12,847 nucleotides of DNA, taken from Firmicutes bacterium UBA4874 (GTDB taxonomy: Bacteria; Bacillota; Clostridia; Caldicoprobacterales; DTU083). Location of the stretch: NCBI GenBank assembly GCA_002399435.1, contig DHDO01000075.1, positions 4,477 through 17,323 on the forward strand, written 5' to 3'. The first letter of the stretch is position 1; every line of letters begins with the position of its first letter. The notes beneath the pieces were generated by a model. That model was not told the origin of the DNA, ran no database searches, and saw nothing but the letters and a program-made list of their open reading frames with translations. This document shows positions 8,974 to 12,847 of the stretch, in pieces. The translations under genes and the position numbers were made by a program.

Positions 8974-9204
8974 TAGACTGTCCGGGGCTTCACCTTCCCT
9001 TCGAAAAGAGCGCTGTGACTCAGGCAGGGTCATGGCGCGGTCTTTTGCTATGAAAAACGCATTGCTCTGCAGGAATTCCCTGGTACGCTTCAAATCAGGA
9101 ACTATATATTTGACAGGTAACTGAAAATGCTGTAAGGAAGCGCGAAAAGTCATTATTTCGGCATTCTCATTGACGGATCCCTTAGTCTCCTGATATACTC
9201 TCAT
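8953..9204 (-). CDS. Small hypothetical ORF convergent with the second permease pair
   Basis: An 83-residue ORF on the minus strand, translation starting MRVYQETKGSVNENAEIMTF. I do not recognise it. It is charged, has no signal peptide or membrane segment, and includes a basic stretch LKRTREFLQ and a RSFRREG segment near the end. In its favour, AAAGGAGC (9219-9212) lies seven bases before the ATG at 9204, and a promoter-like pair is found at 9279-9251. Its last 21 bases overlap the 3' end of the permease gene in antisense. It may be a real small gene, the intact 5' end of a gene whose remainder was lost, or chance. Length alone is weak evidence; the aligned expression signals raise it above background. 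Confidence 0.35.
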   Translation of the reverse strand: MRVYQETKGSVNENAEIMTFRASLQHFQLPVKYIVPDLKRTREFLQSNAFFIAKDRAMTLPESQRSFRREGEAPDSLLLPCKT

Positions 9205-9250
9205 TATGCAAGCTCCTTTGTCTTTGATGGTTTATTGACTTCACAATATG

Positions 9251-9279
9251 ATTCTATCCAACAAGGAATAAAAAGTCGA
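9251..9279 (-). promoter_or_regulatory. Candidate sigma-A promoter for the small minus-strand ORF
   Basis: Read on the minus strand, TCGACT (9279-9274) and TAGAAT (9256-9251) are separated by exactly 17 bases. This matches four of six and five of six consensus positions. Transcription would start near 9244, leaving a leader of about 40 bases with a good ribosome binding site at 9219-9212 before the ATG at 9204. The promoter was judged by eye only. Confidence 0.4.
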
Positions 9280-9289
9280 TGGAGGGGCG

Positions 9290-9314
9290 ATATCCGTATA
9301 TCCGTCACAGGATA
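9290..9314. repeat. Tandem ATATCCGT repeat with an inverted TATCC/GGATA pair ahead of the regulator
   Basis: ATATCCGT occurs twice head-to-tail at 9290-9297 and 9298-9305. The second copy also forms an inverted repeat, TATCC (9299-9303) and GGATA (9310-9314), with a 6-base spacer. It lies 90-115 bases before the regulator start at 9405. It could be an operator for that regulator or another protein, but this is suggested only by position and symmetry. Confidence 0.35.
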
Positions 9315-9323
9315 CCCGTCTTG

Positions 9324-9339
9324 AGACATGGGAATGTCT
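9324..9339. promoter_or_regulatory. Inverted repeat AGACAT-N4-ATGTCT, possible operator
   Basis: A perfect 6-bp inverted repeat with a GGGA spacer, about 65 bases before the regulator start. It overlaps a TTGAGA hexamer (9321-9326) that could serve as a -35 element, although no good -10 lies at the right distance (9343-9349 reads AATCTAG). The symmetry fits a protein-binding site or a small hairpin in the leader. It could also be chance. Confidence 0.3.
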
Positions 9340-9391
9340 GTCAATCTAGCATGTTTCAGCGAACTGTTGTCCATGGAAAAAGCTTTGGATC

Positions 9392-9399
9392 AGGAGTGG
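9392..9399 (+). promoter_or_regulatory. Ribosome binding site deciding the regulator start (AGGAGTGG)
   Basis: AGGAGTGG at 9392-9399 lies about 5-8 bases before the ATG at 9405. An in-frame ATG at 9279 has no comparable site in front of it, and its extra 42 residues lack a recognisable domain. This makes 9405 the preferred start. Confidence 0.7.
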
Positions 9400-9404
9400 C
9401 TGCA

Positions 9405-11759
9405 ATGGCATATATAAAGAAAATACAAACGGTTATATGGAAAAAATTTAAAAAGAAATCCTGGAATAACAAGAGTATATTGATCTCATGGCTGATCTCC
9501 TATCTGACCATACTCCTGATTCCCATTATTATCAGCGGGTTTTTCTACATGGAATCCGCACGGATTGTTGAAAAGGAAATCAACAGCAATAACTATATCA
9601 TGCTGAAACAGATTCAAAGATCCATCGATAAAAAGATGTTGGACGTAAAACGGCAGAGTCTTCAAATGGCCCGCGATGCGGAGATAGGATCCCTTGTTTT
9701 CTCCCGCGCGCCATTGGACTCCCATGGGAAGTATATGATCAGTAAAGTGCAGGATGTTCTTTTTTCGTATTGGGTAGCCAACAGCTATATCGACGAGATC
9801 TATATTTATCTGCATGACACCGATATGATTGTAAGCTCCCGAACCTCATACAGTATGGACCTGCTGGAGGGTGTACTGGCAGATCACAAGAAAATATCAG
9901 CCCGACAATTCAGGATGCTGTCAAAAACGGAATTCATGGATGAGTTTATCGGTATGGAAATACATCAGGGAAGGGAACATTCCTATACCGTCGCTCATAT
10001 TCAATCCCTGCCCTATGGACGGCATTATAAAGCCAGGGCGACAATGTTGATATTACTGGACTATGATGCTTTTGTGGATGAGATATCCAGCCTGGAAGGC
10101 CTTCAGCAGGGAAACGTGGTGATTCTGGATGGGAAAAGCCAGGTGGTTGCTTCCACCGACTCTGCGCATTCCTATTCCGGGATTCAATACAGGAAGTTTC
10201 AGGATAACAGCTTATCCCATCAGACCATAGACGGGAAGGAGTATGTACTGTCCAGCATTCATTCCCAGGTCAATGACTGGAAGTATCTATTTATTCTTCC
10301 GTCCGGCGTATTTCTGGAAAAAGTAAAGTATATCAAACGGCTTACCGGATATAGCATTTTGTTATGCCTGATCATCGGAGGGGTCGTAGCCTATCTGTTT
10401 ACCAGAAAAAATTATAATCCGGTTCAGGAAATCGTTCATGCACTCGCGAACACTGCCGGTATCGAATTGAATCCCGGTTGGGATGAATACAGCTTTATTC
10501 GCAAGGCGATCAGCAATACTCTGGATGCGAAAGAAAAGATGAAGCAAAAGTTGGAGCGGCAGAAGATTACACTGCGCTCTGACTTTCTGGTCCGTTTGAT
10601 CAAAGGTATGCCGGAACGTTCTGTGCCGATTGATGAAGCTCTTTCCTCATATGGCATTGAGTGGCCGGGAGACAGCTTTTGCGTGATGTTGTTTTACATT
10701 GAAGACTTCAGGCAGTTGTTTGTCGGAGAGTCGTCTGATTCCATCGAACAATTAAAGCTGGTTCAATTCATTATTGCAAATGTGACGGAGGAATTGACCA
10801 GCAGGAAGTACAAAGGATTTGCACTGGAAGCGGATGATCTGATGGCATGTCTGGTAAATATCCGGGGGGACCGGCGAGCCGTTGCCAAAAATGATCTGAA
10901 TGCAATCGCCGGGGAAATCCAGCGTTTTATCCGGGAGAACTTCTTTATTCACATGACCATATCCATAGGCAACATTCATGATAAAATTGCCGGGATTCCA
11001 CAATCCTTCCAGGAAGCTAAGGAGGCCATGGAATATCGGATGGTCATGGGAAGCGAACGGATTATTGGGTATTATGAAATCGCCAATCCCAAAAACAACT
11101 ATGACTACCCCATAGAAAAAGAACAGCAGCTGATCAACACAATCAAACTGGGAGATTTACAGGCAGCTCAAAACATCATCAATGATGTGTTTCAACAACA
11201 TTTCTCCGGAGAAATGATTTCTGTGGAAATGACAAAGTGCCTCCTTTTTGATCTGATGAGCACGATGATCAAAGCATTGAATGACATTGATATGCCGGAT
11301 ACCAGTGCCTTTGTGGAAGAATTGAATCCCATCACGAGATTGTCCGGGTCCAATACGGTCATGGAAATGAAATATGAGATTATGAATATCCTGAGAAAAA
11401 TCTGCGATTACATTGTGCGCAATAAAAAAGACCGGAATCAGAAGATAGCGGATCAGATCCGTTTCATTGTTGATCAGAACTATACGGACGCCAATTTGTG
11501 CATTGCCGGTATTGCAGAGGAGTTTGAACTGACCGGCCCTTATATCTCGAAGATCTTCAAGGATCAGACGGGGGAAGGAATACAGGATTATATCAACAAG
11601 GTACGGATCAGGCAGGCAAAAGTCCTGTTGACCGAAGAACGTTGGAACCTGGACCGGACAGCAAAGAAAGTCGGATATTGCAACAGCAATGGCTTGATCC
11701 GCATTTTTAAAAAATATGAAGGGCTGACTCCCGGAAAGTATCGGGAAATGAATTTGTAG
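9405..11759 (+). CDS. Membrane-bound sensor/AraC-family transcriptional regulator
   Basis: From ATG 9405 the protein has 784 residues. A basic N-terminus precedes a membrane segment near 25-48 (SWLISYLTILLIPIIISGFF). An extracellular region of about 265 residues with a Cache-like sensor layout follows, then a second membrane segment near 316-336 (YSILLCLIIGGVVAYLF). A short coil around 375-392, a degenerate GGDEF-like middle region (about 395-560) and a linker lead to the C-terminal AraC domain (about 685-784). That domain has both helix-turn-helix motifs, with signatures IAEEFELTGPYISKIFK and TAKKVGYCNSNGLIRIFKKYEGLTPGKYR. There is no receiver domain, so it is a one-component sensor in which ligand binding outside is passed to DNA binding inside. 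It most likely controls the operon at 1-8973. It is monocistronic here, followed by a terminator-like hairpin. Confidence 0.9.
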   Translation: MAYIKKIQTVIWKKFKKKSWNNKSILISWLISYLTILLIPIIISGFFYMESARIVEKEINSNNYIMLKQIQRSIDKKMLDVKRQSLQMARDAEIGSLVFSRAPLDSHGKYMISKVQDVLFSYWVANSYIDEIYIYLHDTDMIVSSRTSYSMDLLEGVLADHKKISARQFRMLSKTEFMDEFIGMEIHQGREHSYTVAHIQSLPYGRHYKARATMLILLDYDAFVDEISSLEGLQQGNVVILDGKSQVVASTDSAHSYSGIQYRKFQDNSLSHQTIDGKEYVLSSIHSQVNDWKYLFILPSGVFLEKVKYIKRLTGYSILLCLIIGGVVAYLFTRKNYNPVQEIVHALANTAGIELNPGWDEYSFIRKAISNTLDAKEKMKQKLERQKITLRSDFLVRLIKGMPERSVPIDEALSSYGIEWPGDSFCVMLFYIEDFRQLFVGESSDSIEQLKLVQFIIANVTEELTSRKYKGFALEADDLMACLVNIRGDRRAVAKNDLNAIAGEIQRFIRENFFIHMTISIGNIHDKIAGIPQSFQEAKEAMEYRMVMGSERIIGYYEIANPKNNYDYPIEKEQQLINTIKLGDLQAAQNIINDVFQQHFSGEMISVEMTKCLLFDLMSTMIKALNDIDMPDTSAFVEELNPITRLSGSNTVMEMKYEIMNILRKICDYIVRNKKDRNQKIADQIRFIVDQNYTDANLCIAGIAEEFELTGPYISKIFKDQTGEGIQDYINKVRIRQAKVLLTEERWNLDRTAKKVGYCNSNGLIRIFKKYEGLTPGKYREMNL

Positions 11760-11767
11760 AATCTGCA

Positions 11768-11800
11768 GGATATACATAGGATATACATAGGATATACATA
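11768..11800. repeat. Three perfect tandem copies of an 11-bp sequence (GGATATACATA)
   Basis: GGATATACATA is repeated without gaps at 11768-11778, 11779-11789 and 11790-11800. A partial degenerate unit containing the palindrome GGTATACC (11802-11809) follows. The array starts 8 bases after the regulator stop. The period is about one DNA helical turn, so any bound proteins would face the same side. It could equally be a slippage product. The core GGATATAC also occurs inverted at 9296-9303, in front of the same gene. Confidence 0.85.
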
Positions 11801-11848
11801 GGGTATACCGATATGATGTCTGACTGGAAAAACAAATAAAACATATAA

Positions 11849-11879
11849 AACAGGTGGCCGGGATATCCAGCCACCTGTT
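11849..11879. terminator. Hairpin terminator between convergent genes, strongest on the minus strand
   Basis: A perfect 10-bp stem, AACAGGTGGC (11849-11858) and GCCACCTGTT (11870-11879), closes an 11-base loop that itself contains the palindrome GGATATCC. On the minus strand the stem runs into a T-rich tract (11848 down to about 11828), fitting a rho-independent terminator for the carboxykinase gene. On the plus strand the following bases (CCTTTATC) are only weakly T-rich, so termination of the regulator transcript may be less efficient. Confidence 0.8.
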
Positions 11880-11932
11880 CCTTTATCGGGGAATTGGTTC
11901 ATAAAGTAAAAATCAGCTGTAGTTCATTGCAA

Positions 11933-12847
11933 TCAATTGTGGAGACGTTCCTCCAGGTTTGCCAGCTGGTGAGCCAGCTCTTTTGGTAATTTGTCTCCAT
12001 AGATCTTGTAGTATTCCTTTATGGAATCCACTTCGTGCAGCCACTCCTGCCTATCCACATGGAGCAACTCCGACATGTCCTCTTCACTGACATCCAGTCC
12101 CTCTGTATCGATGGCGCCCGGGGCAGGTATGTTTCCAATGGGGGATTTAACGGCTTTGCCTTTGCCGGAAGTTCTTTCAAAGATCCACTTCAGTACGCGG
12201 CTGTTCTCGCCAAAACCGGGCCACAGGAATTTACCGTTATCGTCTTTGCGGAACCAGTTGACATAATAGATCCTGGGCAGCTTGTCGGGATCTGTTTTCT
12301 TTCCGATTTCCAGCCAATGATTCAGGTAGTCGCCCATATTGTATCCGCAGAAAGGAAGCATGGCAAACGGATCACGGCGTACCTGGCCGATGTTTTTGGA
12401 GATGGTTGCTGCTGTAATCTCGGAGCCCATAATGGAGCCCATGAAGATGCCGTGTTCCCAGTTAAAGCTCTCATGAACCAGGGGGATGGTTGTGGGGCGG
12501 CGTCCGCCGACCAGTATGGCAGAGATGGGGACGCCGGCAGGATCTTCCCACTCCGGAGCAATGACGGGACATTGCTTCGCAGGTGCGGTAAACCTGGCAT
12601 TGGGATGAGCAGCAGGTTTCTTACTGTCCGGAGTCCAGTCGTTGCCCTGCCAGTCAACCAGATGATCCGGCGCATCCTGGTCAATTCCTTCCCACCAGAC
12701 ATCTCCGTCATCCGTCAGTGCAACGTTGGTATAGATGGTATTTCTTGCAGCACTGTGCATGGCATTGGGGTTGGATTTATAGGAGGTTCCCGGCGCCACT
12801 CCAAAGAACCCTGCTTCAGGATTGATGGCATACAGGCGTCCGTCTTT
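11933..12847 (-). CDS. pckG: Phosphoenolpyruvate carboxykinase (GTP), C-terminal half (5' end outside window)
   Basis: The minus-strand frame is open to the window edge, giving the last 304 residues of a family usually about 600 long. The enzyme converts oxaloacetate and GTP to phosphoenolpyruvate, CO2 and GDP (EC 4.1.1.32) in the cytoplasm, linking the TCA pool to gluconeogenesis or, in reverse, fixing CO2. GTP-type signatures are plain in order: [82 protein letters not shown], and [19 protein letters not shown]. The P-loop and active-site Cys region lie upstream outside the window. The C-terminus ends LEERLHN. It is transcribed toward the regulator and shares the hairpin terminator; no functional tie to the transport operon is seen. 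Confidence 0.97.
   Translation of the reverse strand, partial: KDGRLYAINPEAGFFGVAPGTSYKSNPNAMHSAARNTIYTNVALTDDGDVWWEGIDQDAPDHLVDWQGNDWTPDSKKPAAHPNARFTAPAKQCPVIAPEWEDPAGVPISAILVGGRRPTTIPLVHESFNWEHGIFMGSIMGSEITAATISKNIGQVRRDPFAMLPFCGYNMGDYLNHWLEIGKKTDPDKLPRIYYVNWFRKDDNGKFLWPGFGENSRVLKWIFERTSGKGKAVKSPIGNIPAPGAIDTEGLDVSEEDMSELLHVDRQEWLHEVDSIKEYYKIYGDKLPKELAHQLANLEERLHN

Larger units (their letters stand above)
8974..9404. other. 431-base stretch without a long plus-strand gene
   Basis: Between the second MalG-type permease and the regulator. It holds the small minus-strand ORF, its candidate promoter, the ATATCCGT tandem repeat, the AGACAT inverted repeat and the regulator's ribosome binding site. 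I see no convincing rho-independent terminator after 8973 and no strong plus-strand promoter. A TTGACT at 9235-9240 has no matching -10 at 16-18 bases. Confidence 0.6.

Noticed and set aside
8974..9200. Rho-independent terminator after the second permease pair
   Set aside because: No stem of useful length followed by a T tract was found, so the end of the operon transcript is not visible here.
9235..9263. Plus-strand promoter with TTGACT at 9235-9240
   Set aside because: No acceptable -10 element at 16-18 bases: position 9258 reads CCAACA, and the closer TATGAT is only 7 bases away.
11768..11809. Short CRISPR-like or iteron-type origin array
   Set aside because: Units are 11 bp and contiguous with no spacers, with no cas or rep gene nearby, so it is a simple tandem repeat.
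11157..11902. Long minus-strand ORFs antisense to the regulator's 3' end
   Set aside because: They are shadows of the well-supported AraC-domain coding frame and show no motif or ribosome binding site of their own.

Overview
The window looks like chromosomal DNA from a Gram-positive Firmicute, most likely a carbohydrate-degrading member of the Clostridia (Lachnospiraceae-like) or a Paenibacillus-like Bacillota. The reasons are strong AGGAGG-type ribosome binding sites, intermediate GC content, MalF/MalG-type sugar permeases with no dedicated ATPase, and a membrane-spanning sensor/AraC regulator of the kind common in those groups. The exact genus cannot be read from the sequence. No rRNA, tRNA, CRISPR array, insertion sequence or phage gene was seen.

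Positions 1-8973 hold one tight plus-strand gene cluster of at least eight genes: the 3' part of a sugar-type extracellular solute-binding protein, a MalF-type and a MalG-type permease, a secreted NHL/TPR protein with a C-terminal membrane anchor, a Yip1-family membrane protein, a large secreted DUF5696-like protein, and a second MalF/MalG-type permease pair. Intergenic gaps are 12-36 bases and the last two junctions overlap by 4 bases, so the set reads as a single operon entering from the left of the window. Neither transporter has its own ATP-binding subunit here, so a shared MsmX-type ATPase elsewhere is inferred. Only one solute-binding protein is visible for two permease pairs.

Positions 8974-9404 (431 bases) contain no long plus-strand gene. 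They hold a small minus-strand ORF (9204 to 8953) with its own plausible promoter and ribosome binding site, plus several short repeats in front of the regulator. Positions 9405-11759 encode a two-membrane-segment sensor with an AraC-type DNA-binding domain, the likely local regulator of the transport operon.

Positions 11760-11932 hold three perfect tandem copies of an 11-bp sequence and a hairpin terminator between convergent genes. The right end (11933-12847, minus strand) is the C-terminal half of GTP-dependent phosphoenolpyruvate carboxykinase, a housekeeping enzyme probably unrelated to the transport locus.

Working model (inference): the membrane regulator senses an extracellular signal, often a carbohydrate in this family, and switches on an envelope apparatus. 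In that apparatus the DUF5696-like protein, the anchored NHL/TPR protein and the Yip1 protein act with two importers. The substrate and the role of the three accessory proteins are not known from the sequence.
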